From: Aricia agestis
Taxonomy: Eukaryota > Arthropoda > Insecta > Lepidoptera > Lycaenidae
Assembly (NCBI RefSeq): GCF_905147365.1
Contig: NC_056422.1
Span: forward strand, 4,590,501 to 4,654,500
DNA: 64,000 bases
Direction of reading: 5' to 3'
Shown: positions 28,590 to 38,728 of the stretch, piece by piece
How the letters are laid out: every line of letters starts with the position of its first letter
Position numbering within the stretch: the stretch's first letter is position 1
The notes under the pieces: generated by a model
What the model was told of the DNA's origin: nothing
Database searches by the model: none
The model's input: only the letters and a program-made list of their open reading frames with translations
Position numbers and translations under genes: made by a program

Positions 28590-29888
28590 CCGATTCAGTG
28601 CGGATAACACGGTAGCCGTGTCATACATGTTTTTAACGTGTGGCGTATGACACGTGAGCCGTGTCATTTAAAAAACGATTGTATCTCCCTCAAATTACAC
28701 TTTAGAAGGTTCTACTCTGAACAAAATCATCTTAATTTTCCACGTAGAACAAGCCTATAGGCTTCGCCTCATAATATTCTGTGAATTAAAAAAACGTAGG
28801 GGCCGTCAACCTTTTTTAAAGGTGATTGCTCGGCAGCCGCGGCTTATGGGTTTTTAACGTGTGGCATGTGACACGTAAGCCGTGTCATTTAGAAAGCGAT
28901 TGTATCTCCCTTAAATTACACTTTAGAAGGTTTTACTCCGAACAAAACCGTCTTAATTTTCCACGTCATGCGTTGACATCAAAGTATTACTAATCCACTA
29001 ACGATTTTTGTTTAACGCCTCCGTGGTCTAGTGGTTAGAGCGTCGCTCTCGACTCCGGAGGTCGTGGGTTCGAATCCCGCGTTGGAAACATGTTATTTCC
29101 AAGTTTGGTTAGGACAATGCAGGCTGATCACCTGATTGTCTGACAAGTAAGATGATCCATGCGTCGGATGGGCATGTAAAAAAAGTCAGTCCTGCGCCTG
29201 ATCTCTCGCCAGTCGTGTCGGTCTTCCGTCCCACTGGGTTATGAGATTAAAAGGAATAGAGAGTGCTCTTGTGTACTGCGCACACACTTGGGCACTATAA
29301 AATTACTCCTGCGTACCTGGCCTGGTTTCAATGAAACCGGCCACCGTCACCGAAACCGGTGTGGGGAGTATTATTATTATTATTATATTTTGTTTTAATC
29401 TAAGTTGTTTCTTTCGAAAATATTTTTAACTAGCTGCTACCGCAAACTTCCTTATCCATAGGAATAAAACGTTTCCCTGCGGTTAAAAGTGGTCTTGTAC
29501 CTATGAGCTTTATTACTGGAAAACTTGTTTAAATTTATCTACGAACGTATAATAATTTACATCGGAAACCCCGATTATATTTAGTATACTCATTTTTCTA
29601 ACTTTGAAACCTACATAAGGTTTGTAACATCTGAATAAAAAAATCGCTTACCTGCCATTTTCAGGTTAACACTTAGTAAAACTACTCGAAGTCATCTCAA
29701 AACAACGTAGCCTTCCGTTAACATCAATGGTTTGGGCTCAACTAAACAATAAACCTTTTTGAACGTGGCGGGTGACACGGTAGCCGTGTCATCTACTTCT
29801 ATGGCGTATGACACGGATAACCAGTCACGAGAAAATTGTGTGCCGCCACGACTGAAAGTCTTCAAAAATATGCGCCGCATTGAATCGG
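28590..29888. mobile_element. TTAA element with palindromic TGACACGG(C/T) repeats
   Basis: Ends CCGATTCAGTGCGG and reversed CCGATTCAATGCGG, TTAA at 28586-28589 and 29889-29892. Inside are five or so copies of (A)TGACACGG-type half sites arranged as GACACGGTAGCCGTGTCA palindromes near 28605, 28645, 28872, 29775 and 29808. A ~118-bp segment (TTTTAACGTGTGGC... to ...AATTTTCCACGT) is directly repeated at 28629-28745 and 28852-28970. No transposase. Confidence 0.8.
29012..29386 (+). mobile_element. tRNA-headed SINE A, intact
   Basis: ACGCCTCCGTGGTCTAGTGG head, box B GGGTTCGAATCCCGC, (ATT)n tail. Flanks ATTTTTGTTTA and ATTTTGTTTTA form an imperfect target duplication. Inserted in the TTAA element. 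Confidence 0.92.
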
Positions 29889-30006
29889 TTAATGACAGTT
29901 TTGTTTGCTAATGTTGACGTGCGCTTATATTTGGCCAGCCGTAGGTAATTGATTAAAATTGTATTCATTAAATTTTTGAAAAAGAGTACTTACCTATTAC
30001 CTAGTA

Positions 30007-30462
30007 CCCACCCCATTCCCTTCCCTACCCTATTACCTCTTAAAAGGCCGGCAACGCACCTGCAGCTCATTTGATGTTGCGAGTGTCCATGGGCTACGAA
30101 AGTTGCTTTCCACCTGTAGCCCTAGCACGGCCACCAGTAGAAATGCGAAAGTATAGACAAACTGTGGAGATAAACTGGCGTTCCGATCTTTTTTCGTTCC
30201 GAAAAATTCAATTAAAATGCCACTTTATGACAGACTCTAGTCCTAAAAATTCAAATAATATCCTACTCTATGACATATACTATAGTCTGTCATAAAGTGG
30301 CATTTTAATTGAATTTTTGTCGGTCGCGATTGACCGCGGTAAAGATCGGAACGGCACCTTTAGTTTATGTCCACACTTTGTCTATTCTTTCGCATTTCTA
30401 CTGGTGGTCGTACTAGGGCTACAGGTGACCCGTTTACTCGTTTGTCTCCTTATTTTACATTA
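30007..30462 (+). mobile_element. SINE-L, 5'-truncated and split by a MITE
   Basis: CCCATTCCCTTCCCTACCC, AAAAGGCCGGCAACGCACC and GTCCATGGGCTACG to GTTGCTTTCC; after the MITE it resumes at GACCCGTTTACTCGTTTGTC and ends CTCCTTATTTTACATTAAA. Confidence 0.8.
30112..30426. mobile_element. Fold-back MITE with ACCTGTAGCCCTAG ends
   Basis: ACCTGTAGCCCTAGCACGGC with CACCAGTAGAAATGCG at left and its near reverse complement at right. Inner arms AATTCAATTAAAATGCCACT and AGTGGCATTTTAATTGAATT are perfect inversions. Related to 22291-22587. Confidence 0.85.
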
Positions 30463-30929
30463 AAAATTCGGTCAAAATTGATTGACCTTATTATAATTAA
30501 TATACATTTTTTAAAGTTCTGAGTACGTCCCATAATATTTAAGAATTTTGACATCTAGTGTAAGATAGCTGAACTACGTAGTAACATCAACATCGACCTA
30601 AGCTAGTAGTTTTGCTTTTACACGATAGGTGAAATATGGAAAAGTGGGCGGAGCTTGACACCCCCTCACCCCGCAAATTGTCACGCGTTGTTTCTTAAGG
30701 AAATTTGATTACCACACCTCCTCTCTGTATTAGCTCCGTGGGCATGCCTTATAGCGCTGTCAACAGCGAACGTGAGGCAACTCGCGTTATAATCGTAGCG
30801 CGCGCTATGACACTTTTCTTTCAACGCGGGTGGATTTTGACGCACGTCAGACGACGTTGACTGCGCTATAACGCTTGCCCTTGTTGAACAAAAAAAAGGC
30901 ACAATGTGGACAAAGCTAATGCTTAACAG

Positions 30930-31467
30930 CGTCCAATTATAGTTTGGATTTATCTGTATTTATCGACCCTACAGTAAGTCGTGGTGTGTAAATCCCCAGG
31001 ATTTCAATGCATACGAAATCCGAATTAACCCTCAAGTGGCAACAGAATAAATTATTATTAGAATAATAATCACGGACGGCCGAAAAGACCCTAAATGGTG
31101 GAATTGAATATTTTAAAATTGTTGGTTTTCAATTAAGCTTACCCGGAGCCATTAAAAAGTATAAAACAGGGAAAGATTTGAAAGTTATTTTTCACGTGTC
31201 ACAGGAAAACGGGACGAAAATTATAGAAGACCCTAGGGGGCAAGCACGGAAGTTCGCTACGTGGTGTATTTGTAACAAAACTAGTAGATAAAACTAACGG
31301 TTTGAAAAATGACCTAAGGGCTTTGGGATTATAGTTTTAGTGCTTCTACAGAGTACAAATAGATAATATTGAACGCTTATTTTGACTTTTGTAGCAAAGA
31401 TTTACAAATCATACTTTTAAACAAATTGATTTGAAAAGGCAGAGGTCCGTAGAGTATTATAGATTCA
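30930..31467. other. Unassigned sequence
   Basis: No gene or repeat family recognised on either strand. Confidence 0.35.
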
Positions 31468-31640
31468 CTAGTTTACCTGGCAAACGTTGTTTTGCCACAT
31501 ACATTATTTCTAATATCAATATAAAAAGTAGATAAAAACCTATTCTCAGGCCTAACGAATGTACATACGAAATTCCATTAAAATCGGTTTAGCCGTTTGA
31601 AGGAGTTCGCGAACAAACACTGTGACACGAGAATTTTATA
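31468..31640 (-). mobile_element. Helitron family B relative, reversed
   Basis: ACTAGTTTACCTGGCAAACG, GTTGTTTTGCC, AAAATCGGTTTAGCCGTTTG and CACTGTGACACGAGAATTTT. More diverged than copies 1-3. Confidence 0.75.
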
Positions 31641-31643
31641 TAT

Positions 31644-31790
31644 TACTAGCTGTCCCGGTGAACTTCGTGTTACTTTAAAACCTTCCCTGGACTTCTACGG
31701 ATATTTTAAGACTAAAATCAGCCCGAACCGTTCAGCCGTTTTCAAGTTTTAGCGTTACTAACACATTTGAAAATCTATTTTTAATAAATA
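31644..31790 (-). mobile_element. Helitron, ACTAGCTGTCCCGGTGAACTT end, reversed
   Basis: ACTAGCTGTCCCGGTGAACTT, TTAAAACCTTCCCTGGACTT and GAACCGTTCAGCCGTTTTCA. The same family in forward orientation is at 60172-60292. It abuts the previous Helitron's 5' end within four bases. Confidence 0.75.
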
Positions 31791-32230
31791 TTAGATTAGA
31801 TTAGATTGAGGCTCTTTCGCATTACAGTACCGTCTCCAGTCCAATACGGCATAATTATAATATGAATTGAACTATGTGATTTTTTTGGTTGGTTCTAGTC
31901 TTTTGTATTGTTAATAGTGACTAAGAGGAAAAATCATTGTAGAACAACTCTCTTATGAACTATTATTTATGATCAAACAACGCCTCCAAGAATTAAGCGT
32001 ATTCCCTATTTTATAATCGCAATAATACATATTGGTTATTAAACATTCCAAACTCATTAGATGTTTTATTGTTTAAAAACGTATGAGGAAATTGGATTAA
32101 CGAGTTTTCATGAAACTTTTGCGCCTGCGGGATATCCGTTTCTAACTTTAATGTTATTGGAATTAAATTTTATGAGCAAAATTGTTTGCTCAACTTTAAG
32201 ATAATATCGCTTTACTTCGCATTCGCTTGC
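31791..32230. other. Unassigned; short TTAGA repeat at its start
   Basis: TTAGATTAGATTAGATTG at about 31791-31808, then AT-rich sequence without a recognised family. Confidence 0.35.
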
Positions 32231-32349
32231 AGTCTCCATACTAAGATTATAAATGCGAAAGTGTGTCTGTAAGTTTTCTTCAAGTTTACGATGTTGAATA
32301 TGTCCTAAGGTGACTGCATGGAGCAGCAACACAATAGAGTTAACAATAA

Positions 32350-32621
32350 AGAAAACCAGCGTGAAACAGCGCTTGCGCTGTGTTTCGCTGAGTGAGTGAG
32401 TTTACCGGAGGCCCAATCCCCTACTCTATTCCCTTCCCTACCCTCCCCTATTCCATTCCCTTCCCTTCCCTTCCCTGCCCTCCCCTATTATCCTATTCCC
32501 TCTTAAAAGGCCGGCAACGCACCTGCAGCTCTTCTGATGCTGCAAGTGTCCATGGGCGTCGGAAGTTGCTTTCCATCAGGTGAGCCGTTTGCTCGTTTGC
32601 CCCCTTATTTCATAAAAAAAG
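32350..32621 (+). mobile_element. SINE-L, 5'-truncated
   Basis: Starts at GAAAACCAGCGTGAAACAGCG, carries a long TTCCC-rich tract (32415-32500) and the LINE-like tail AAAAGGCCGGCAACGCACC to TTTGCCCCCTTATTTCATA then A7. The frame 32392-32583 ends LLKGRQRTCSSS, matching what the LINE-derived tail encodes in related elements. Confidence 0.88.
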
Positions 32622-32639
32622 TCATTAACACAATATACA

Positions 32640-32875
32640 TTACGAGCTTTTGCCCACGGCTTCGCTCGCGTTAAGAAGTATTATTAAATACAAACTTTCA
32701 TCCCCTATTTTAACCCCTTGGAGGTGGAATTGATCAAAGTCCTTTCTTAGCGGATGCCTACGTCTTAATATCTACCTGCATGCCAAATTTCAGCCCGATC
32801 GGTCCAGTGGTTTGGGCTGTGCGTTGATAGATCACCATGTCAGTCAGTCACCTTTGAGTTTTATATATATAGATA
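32640..32875 (-). mobile_element. Helitron (CGAAGCCGTGGGCAAAAGCTCG end), reversed
   Basis: GAGCTTTTGCCCACGGCTTCG at left, CTACCTGCATGCCAAATTTC, GATCACCATGTCAGTCAGTC, and TTGAGTTTTATATATATAGA at right. Full-length, 3' CTAGT mutated to CTCGT. Confidence 0.8.
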
Positions 32876-33008
32876 TTGCGCGCGGGTGCACTCTACGGTG
32901 CCTTTTAAGAGTTAAGATATACTAAAGAAGCATTGTTTAAGTATGAACTATAATGTATTACATATTATATATAGCGACCCTTACAACGGCTTAGCTGATT
33001 TAAAGTAC

Positions 33009-33140
33009 TTTTTTTAAATAAAAATTAGGGGGCAAACGAGTAAACTGATGGAAAGCAATTACCGTCGCCCACGGACGCTTGCAACACGCGAAGAGTTGCG
33101 GGTGCGTTTCCGGCCTTTGGAAATTCGGTACTTTGAGAGA
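33009..33140 (-). mobile_element. SINE-L/LINE tail fragment, degenerate
   Basis: AGGGGGCAAACGAGTAAACTG, CGTCGCCCACGGACGCTTGC and GGTGCGTTTCCGGCC. Only the shared tail region is present. Confidence 0.65.
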
Positions 33141-33213
33141 CGGGAAAGGACATAATTATTAAGATTATTTTTAGTCGCGGAAAATTGCATATCGTTATGC
33201 GGGTGTCTTCTGC

Positions 33214-33374
33214 AGGCGTAGCATGGTCACCATATAAAAGGTTTCTTTCTACGGAAGAATCGACATACTGACAGATTTTGTCGACAAAATGGCGGATTTC
33301 CATTGTCTAGCTGTCATTTTGTCTATTCTTTCGTAGCTAAAGAAACCGTTTCTATGGTGACCATGCTACGCCTG
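33214..33374. mobile_element. MITE with CAGGCGTAGCATGGTCACCA ends
   Basis: CAGGCGTAGCATGGTCACCAT and the reverse complement ATGGTGACCATGCTACGCCTG are perfect inverted ends; CTTTCTACGGAAGAATCGAC and CTATTCTTTCGTAGCTAAAG are imperfect inner arms. 161 bp. Confidence 0.88.
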
Positions 33375-33399
33375 CTGGTAATGTAATAAATGTAAAAGT

Positions 33400-33500
33400 G
33401 TGCATGTGTGTTATATTTTCATGCTAATGTTTTCAAATAATAATTGTACATATTGTTTTGTATTGTGGGAGAAATCAATAAAGATTTTTTAATTTTTTTT
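33400..33500 (+). mobile_element. Possible LINE 3' tail
   Basis: TTGTTTTGTATTGTGGGAGA, AATCAATAAAGATTTTTTAA with an AATAAA signal and T-rich end. Weak evidence. Confidence 0.3.
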
Positions 33501-33509
33501 CGATACTGT

Positions 33510-33686
33510 ACTCGGCGAAACATGGCGGTGGTGGTCATTGACCCTTGTCAAAAACTTGTCATTTTCTATACTTACCTACAAAGCCGCCATTGACAACATC
33601 TGACACTTCATTGTCAATCGCGGTTTAGATAAAAAATGACAAGTGGTTAACAGGGAGTCAATGACCGCTACCATGTTGCGCCGAGT
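33510..33686. mobile_element. MITE with ACTCGGCG ends
   Basis: ACTCGGCGAAACATGGCGGTG and reversed ACTCGGCGCAACATGGTAGC; inner arms TTGACCCTTGTCAAAAACTTG and reversed TTGACTCCCTGTTAACCACTTG. The middle (TGACACTTCATTGTCAATCG) is shared with 55709-55890. Confidence 0.85.
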
Positions 33687-33693
33687 AACTATC

Positions 33694-33964
33694 TATGGAC
33701 GCTTCACACCACGTCAGTCTGGCCCCGTGCTAAGTACCTGAAGGACTTGTGTTACAGGTACCAGACAACGGAAATATATTAAATACTTTTATACTATACA
33801 TATATTTAAGATTTTTATTATGTCATACACATATTTAATACACATCCAGATTCGGGAACATTGAAAACTTTTTGTTCCGTCGCGTCGGCGGGATTCGAAC
33901 CCACGACCCCCGGCTTGAGCTGCCACACACTCAACCAATTGAGTCACAGAGGGCGTCGTCAAAC
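33694..33964 (-). mobile_element. tRNA-headed SINE B, copy 2
   Basis: Box B GGGTTCGAATCCCGCC and box A region GTGACTCAATTGGTTGAGTG on the minus strand; 3' part GGTACCTGTAACACAAGTCC. Confidence 0.82.
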
Positions 33965-34110
33965 TCGTCAAGTATAAAATCACTAAAACAATTTTGGAGA
34001 TGCTTTGAGTTCTGGGAAAGGACCTGTTTTCTACTATCCTATGATAGTTGTTGTCCCTGATTCGTCAGTCCCATTGTATCATGTGCGCCTAGCGTAATTC
34101 ATACTATTCC

Positions 34111-34305
34111 ATACTATACTAATATTATAAATAAGAAAGTGTGTCTGTCTGTCTGTGACCTCTTTACGCTTAAACCGCTTAACCAATTTTGCTGATACTT
34201 TGAGTCCCGGGAAAGGATATAGGATACTTTTTATCCCGAAAAAGTGTACGGTTCCCGCGCGACAAAGGAGTTAACGGAATTAAATAATAAACGGAGTTGC
34301 GGGCG
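34111..34305 (+). mobile_element. Lep1-like Helitron
   Basis: CTATACTAATATTATAAATA, CTGT repeats, TTTGAGTCCCGGGAAAGGAT, GTACGGTTCCCGCGCGAC and GGAGTTGCGGGCG. Missing the CTAGT end. Confidence 0.75.
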
Positions 34306-34539
34306 AGTGGGCATTAAAAGTTAAACACTTATTTTTTTACATTTATCAGCAAGCTTAAGTATTTCCACATCAGCACCAAAGTTACTGCAATTTATCACTA
34401 TCAGTGGTCACAGTGATTGATAGTTGATACTCTCTCGATACTGGATCATTAACTATCAATGAGAATTCGGCAGGAATGGTATAAGCTCTTGTTGTTATCC
34501 TACCGCTATCCTACCGTCTCTATACCCGTTCTTATAAAA

Positions 34540-35968
34540 AAACTAGAAAACAAAGGTATACGGGGAAGGCCCCTAGATTTGTTGTTTGACTATCTTTAAG
34601 AGCGAAAGAAAATAATAAAGATTGGTGAGGTCGTTAGTGAGGAATAGGATATTTGCTATGGGGTTCCACAAGGCAGCGTACTCGGTCCAACCCTGTTCCT
34701 CGTCTACATTGACGACCTCTGCCGACTCGAACTCAACAACGCCAAAATCTTCTCCTATGCAGATGATACTGCTATTATTTTCACTGGCAAATCATGGGAA
34801 GAAGTTAAACAAAACGCTGAAGCTGGGCTTAGACTAATATCTGAATGGCTCAATAACAATATTCTTACCCTCAATGTTACTAAAACCAACTTTATGACTT
34901 TTACAAAGTACAACACAGCCCCCCCACTAACAACAGTGTAAAAATTCACTCATGCAATCGTAATGCTCCTGTATGCCCCTGTCCTGAAATCAATAAAGTT
35001 AAGGCAACCAAGTACTTGGGCATAATTATTGATCAGCGACTTTTTTTTTATGAAATAAGGGGGCAAACGAGCTAACGGGTCACCTGATGGAAAGCAACTT
35101 CCGTCGCCCATGGACACTTGCAGCATCAGAAGAGCTGCAGGTGCGTTGCCGACCTTTTAAGGGGTAATAGGGGAGGGTACAGAAGGGAATAGGGGAGGGT
35201 ACGGAAGGAAATAGGGGAGGGTAGGGAAGGGAAAAGGGTAGGATATTGGGCCTCCGGTAAACTCACTCACTCTGCGAAACACAGCGGAAGCGCTGTTTCA
35301 CGCCGGTTTTCTGTGAGGACGTGGTATTTCTCCGGTCGAGCCGGCCCATTCGTGCCGAAGCATGGCTCTCCCACGTCAAAAAATCAGACTGTTATGGCAT
35401 GCACAAATAGAACTGCTGGCGGGTAGAGTTAGGAAACTTACCTGGATATTTAAAGGCTTGAGACATTCCGCTACGAAATCTCTACTAAACCAAATTTATA
35501 CTTCCCTAGCAGAATCAGTTATAAGCTACTGTGTAACTGTTTGGGGGGGAGCCATAAAAAGTAAATTAATAGAAGTCGAAAGAGCACAAAGGTCTCTCAT
35601 TAAAGTAATGTACTCTAAACCATACAGATATCCAACTCACCTGCTTTACACTGAATTAAAACTGCTTACGATCAGAAAATTATATACCTTACACACAGTC
35701 TTAAAAGTCCATAAACAATTAAATTATAATAATAGCAAAACAACACAGCGATGAAATAAAAAAATTATCGATAAAGTCACAGTAAGATCCAACTTTGCTG
35801 CAAGACAATATGCAAACTTCATCTCAATCCACCCACATTTACAACCTAATTAATAAAAAACAGAACATTTATGGTTTAAGCAAATATAAATTGAAACAGA
35901 CACTAAATAAATGGCTACTATACTTAAGCTACGACGAAACGGAAGCACTGTTTGATAGGTTATGTTAG
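34540..35968 (+). pseudogene. LINE ORF2 (reverse transcriptase) remnant, split by SINE-L
   Basis: Upstream LENKGIRGRPLDLLFDYL, then YGVPQGSVLGPTLFLVYIDD and the catalytic FSYADDTAII (YADD motif), SEWLNNNILTLNVTKT, and after a -1 shift at a C7 run, KYLGIIIDQRL. After the inserted SINE-L the frame resumes LWHAQIELLAGRVRKLTW, then SYCVTVWGGAIKSK and ERAQRSLIKVMYSKPYRYP, and finishes NKWLLYLSYDETEALFDRL. Stops replace residues at two places before the RT motif (after FDYL and VSEE). It is a dead Jockey-superfamily LINE (CR1/Jockey-like by the RVRKL...VWGG...RAQR pattern; clade not settled). The 5' half, endonuclease included, is absent. Confidence 0.9.
35041..35376 (-). mobile_element. SINE-L inserted in the LINE ORF2
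   Basis: Full-length: TTTTTTTTTATGAAATAAGG at left to GCATGGCTCTCCCACGT at right. The host ORF reads ...DQRL before and LWHAQ... after. ATCAGCGACT before and ATCAGACTGT after look like a ~10-bp target duplication with two bases lost. Confidence 0.92.
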
Positions 35969-36425
35969 GTTTTCGTTATCCAAAATGAAATTGTTTTTAC
36001 CCAGCATGAATTTGGCTTATTTATTTACATCCACATAATATTATACCGAACATTGTCACACACAACACAGACACCCACAACACACATACACACAATACAC
36101 ATACACACAACACTCACACCCACATTTCACCAACAGAAGTACATACGCGCTCGCTTTCCGAATAGCTTTTAAGATATTAGTAATTATAATAAATAAATAA
36201 ATAAAAAATTAAATAGTAAACTTTTATACATCCATGAGTAAACTCTATATTATTTCTCTTGGTAATAATTACTAGCCTCACTTAATATACGGTACTTACT
36301 TCCCAAATTTATTGTTTTCGGCAGAGCGAGATTCCCCTAACACTTTACTTAAAAGGGGGTCTCAAACACTGTTATTATATTGTATTTTAAATTTGTGAAT
36401 AAAGATTTTTGTATTTTGTATTTTA
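35969..36425 (+). mobile_element. LINE 3' untranslated region
   Basis: Follows the ORF2 stop; contains a CA-rich tract (ACACACAACACAGACACCCA, 36058-36118) and ends GTGAATAAAGATTTTTGTAT then TTTGTATTTTATTTTG with an AATAAA signal. Confidence 0.65.
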
Positions 36426-36456
36426 TTTTGTTAGGCAATCAGTGCGTCTAGCATGC

Positions 36457-36501
36457 GTCCAACGCGGAGATTATCACTCTCGAGTTATCTCCGCGTTGGA
36501 C
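36457..36501. repeat. 15-bp inverted repeat
   Basis: GTCCAACGCGGAGAT and ATCTCCGCGTTGGAC, 15-base loop. Possibly a tiny fold-back element. Confidence 0.6.
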
Positions 36502-36736
36502 GATAAAAACTACTCTTCTCATAATACGTGCGCTATTGCGAATGAATGAATGGACTTACTAGATTATCTCTATAGATGTAGACATTTCAATAGAAGCCGA
36601 ATCGTAGTGTCATTAATACTGTACCATAGGGGTCTTAGCAAACAATACATGTAATCTTGGGCGCCTCACTATAGAGACAGGCTTCGCTTGCCGTACTTGC
36701 TACGTAGAATGTGTTAGAAGTGGCAACTATGGAAAT

Positions 36737-36968
36737 GAGCTGGCGCGGCGCGGCTCGTGATATTACGCGCTGTGAGAAGCCAGCCCGCGCCACCGCGAGC
36801 CACACCCTTCACACGGCGCGTGGCACGAGCTGGCGCGGCGCGGCTCGTGATATTACGCGCTGTGAGAAGCCAGCCCGCGCCACCGCGAGCCACACCCTTC
36901 ACACGGCGCATGGCTCGAGGTGCGGCGTGGCTCGTGATATTAAGTGCCGTGAGAAGCCAGCATCATGG
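36737..36968. repeat. GC-rich tandem repeat, 90-bp period
   Basis: Units start at 36737 (GAGCTGGCGCGGCGCGGCTC), 36827 and 36917; the first two are nearly identical and the third is diverged and partial. Open frames on both strands (36711-37013 +, 36714-36911 -, 36757-36984 +) arise because 90 is divisible by three and the sequence has few A/T. Shares CGCGGCTCGTG and CACACGGCGC motifs with 61764-62105. Confidence 0.85.
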
Positions 36969-37063
36969 CAAGGGAGTGTGGTAGCTCCGATCCTGTACAA
37001 CTACTTCATATAATAATTGTATTTGTAGAGTTTCTCAATCTAGGATAGAGGTCTGGGCCTGTC

Positions 37064-37357
37064 GCGCAGGCGTAGTTTTATAGTGCCCAAGTGTGTGCGC
37101 AGTACACAAGATCACTCTCTATTCCGTTTACTCTCGTAACCCAGTGGGACGGACGACCGACACAACTGGCGAGAGGTCAGGCGCAGGACCGACTTTTTAC
37201 ATGCCCATCCGACGCATGGATCATCTTACTTGTCAGACAATCAGATGATCAGCCTGCATTGTCCTAACGAAACTTGGAAATAACGTCATGTTTCCAACGC
37301 AGGAATCGAACCTCCGGAGTCGAGAGTCACGCTCTAACCACTAGACTACGGGGGCGT
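37064..37357 (-). mobile_element. tRNA-headed SINE A, reversed, 3' end missing
   Basis: GTGCCCAAGTGTGTGCGCAG, GGCGCAGGACCGACTTTTTA, GGAATCGAACCTCCGGAG (box B) and CTAGACTACGGGGGCG (head). Confidence 0.85.
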
Positions 37358-37375
37358 TCTTATTGATTAATAACG

Positions 37376-37586
37376 ACAAGCAACTATGGAGCATCAGTTG
37401 CAGTGATCACTTTAGGAGGTATCCAGTTCTGAAGGTCTACCTGACCTTCGATAAAAAGTAAAGCTCAATTTTTGTCTTTTATTCTTTAGGGATAGACAAC
37501 TCGAGAATTCTTGTCTTCTACTGCTTGTCATTTTTGACTGGCGCTTCCCACTGCCAGACTACTTCAAATTCTAATATTTTGAGGAA
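37376..37586. mobile_element. CAACTATGGAG MITE, left half (copy 3)
   Basis: GCAACTATGGAGCATCAGTTG, TTTAGGAGGTATCCAGTTCT and GGTCTACCTGACCTTCGATA; cut by the following SINE-L, no right arm found beyond it. Confidence 0.75.
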
Positions 37587-37587
37587 G

Positions 37588-37928
37588 TTTTTTTTTTTTA
37601 ATGTAATAACGGGGCAAACGAGCAAACGGGTCACCTGATGGAATGCAACTTCCGTCGCCCATGGACACTCGCAGCATCAGAAGAGCTGCAGGTGCGTTGC
37701 CGGCCTTTTAAGAGGGAATAGGGTAATAGGGGAGGGTAGGGATGGGAAGGGAAGGGAAGGGAATAGGGGAGGGTAAGGAAGGGAATAGGGTAGGGGATTG
37801 GGCCTCCGGTAAACTCACTCACTCGGCGAAACACAGTGCAAGCGCTGTTTCACGCCGGTTTTCTGTGAGAACGTGGTATTTCTCCGGTCGAGCCGGCCCA
37901 TTCATGCCGAAGCATGGCTCTCCCACGT
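37588..37928 (-). mobile_element. SINE-L, full length
   Basis: Poly(T), GGGGCAAACGAGCAAACGGG, variable G-rich tract 37722-37795, AGTGCAAGCGCTGTTTCACG, ends GCATGGCTCTCCCACGT. Confidence 0.92.
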
Positions 37929-38255
37929 ATAGTTTAAGGGTGTCTGGCACTTAAATTTCGATGTTCATCTCAAATGGTTAAGGTTTCTCAAATTATTGAT
38001 GTTTGGGAGTCGGAATTTCTAAATTTTATCTGAGAACCGCGTCTATATACTTCTAAGCTCTATGTCTACAACCTCTTATGAACTATGGGAGCACAATGTT
38101 GTATAGTGTATATATACTAAGTATTTGACAAATCCAAACTGCTAGACGTTATTGAAACTTGCTACAAAGACGTACTGAAGTTCAGATATTTAGCTTGAGA
38201 GTTTGTGGTATCTACAGTCTATATATTATGTATCTATACTTATATTATAAAGAGG

Positions 38256-38427
38256 TGTGGCGGTACCCACAATTCGCCTAACATTCCTGCATCGCGCTAT
38301 CGAAGTTTCGGAGAACGGCAAGATATATACAACGTCTGAAATGACGTCAGTGGGCTTCGGCCTGACCGAGCATGCTATCTCGCTCGGTCGGAAGATCTTC
38401 CTTTTCGGCCGCCACGAACAACGTTAA
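38256..38427 (+). repeat. Left LTR of the TRIM element
   Basis: 172 bp; contains ATGACGTCAGTGGGC and CGGCCTGACCGAGCATGC. Confidence 0.85.
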
Positions 38428-38728
38428 ATTGGTGACCACCGACAAGAACACGCATCCTTCTGGACATCAATCATCATCAACACTCCCCGCCCCTCCGCAC
38501 CACGTCAGCAGACATCAAGCATAACCGGGTCGCCTCGACCATAAGCCGCGTTGGAGGTCCGCGCCGGTCGAACCCGCGTCTGGCTTGAACGGGGCAGCCA
38601 TAGGCTACAACAACCGGTCAGCAAGCAGAGCACGGGGTCCGTCTCCTGGTCATTGCACGCGTAGCTTCGGCCCACACCTGACAACACAAGCGCATCGAAG
38701 AATACCACAGGTCTTCGGGGGGGAGTGA

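Larger units (their letters stand above)
27956..30918. mobile_element. TIR element (TAGCTTTGTCCACATTGTGCC ends) with several nested insertions
   Basis: Left end TAGCTTTGTCCACATTGTGC then CTTTTTCTGTTCATCAAGGG; right end reversed TAGCTTTGTCCACATTGTGC then CTTTTTTTTGTTCAACAAGG. About 45 of 55 terminal bases agree. Subterminal GCCCACGGAGCTCATACGAA (left) matches reversed GCCCACGGAGCTAATACAGA (right). Inside are a 1.3-kb TTAA element (28590-29888, itself holding a SINE) and a SINE-L holding a MITE (30007-30462). Removing them leaves about 1.2 kb. A short relative is at 50567-50908. A possible THAP-type first exon lies 222 bp inside the left end. Confidence 0.6.

Noticed and set aside
35362..35754. 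130-codon gene starting MALPRQ
   Set aside because: The first residues come from the end of SINE-L; the rest is the LINE ORF2 C-terminal region.
36711..37013. 100-codon frame with repeated DITRCEKPARATASHTLH
   Set aside because: Produced by a 90-bp GC-rich tandem repeat that is open in several frames on both strands.
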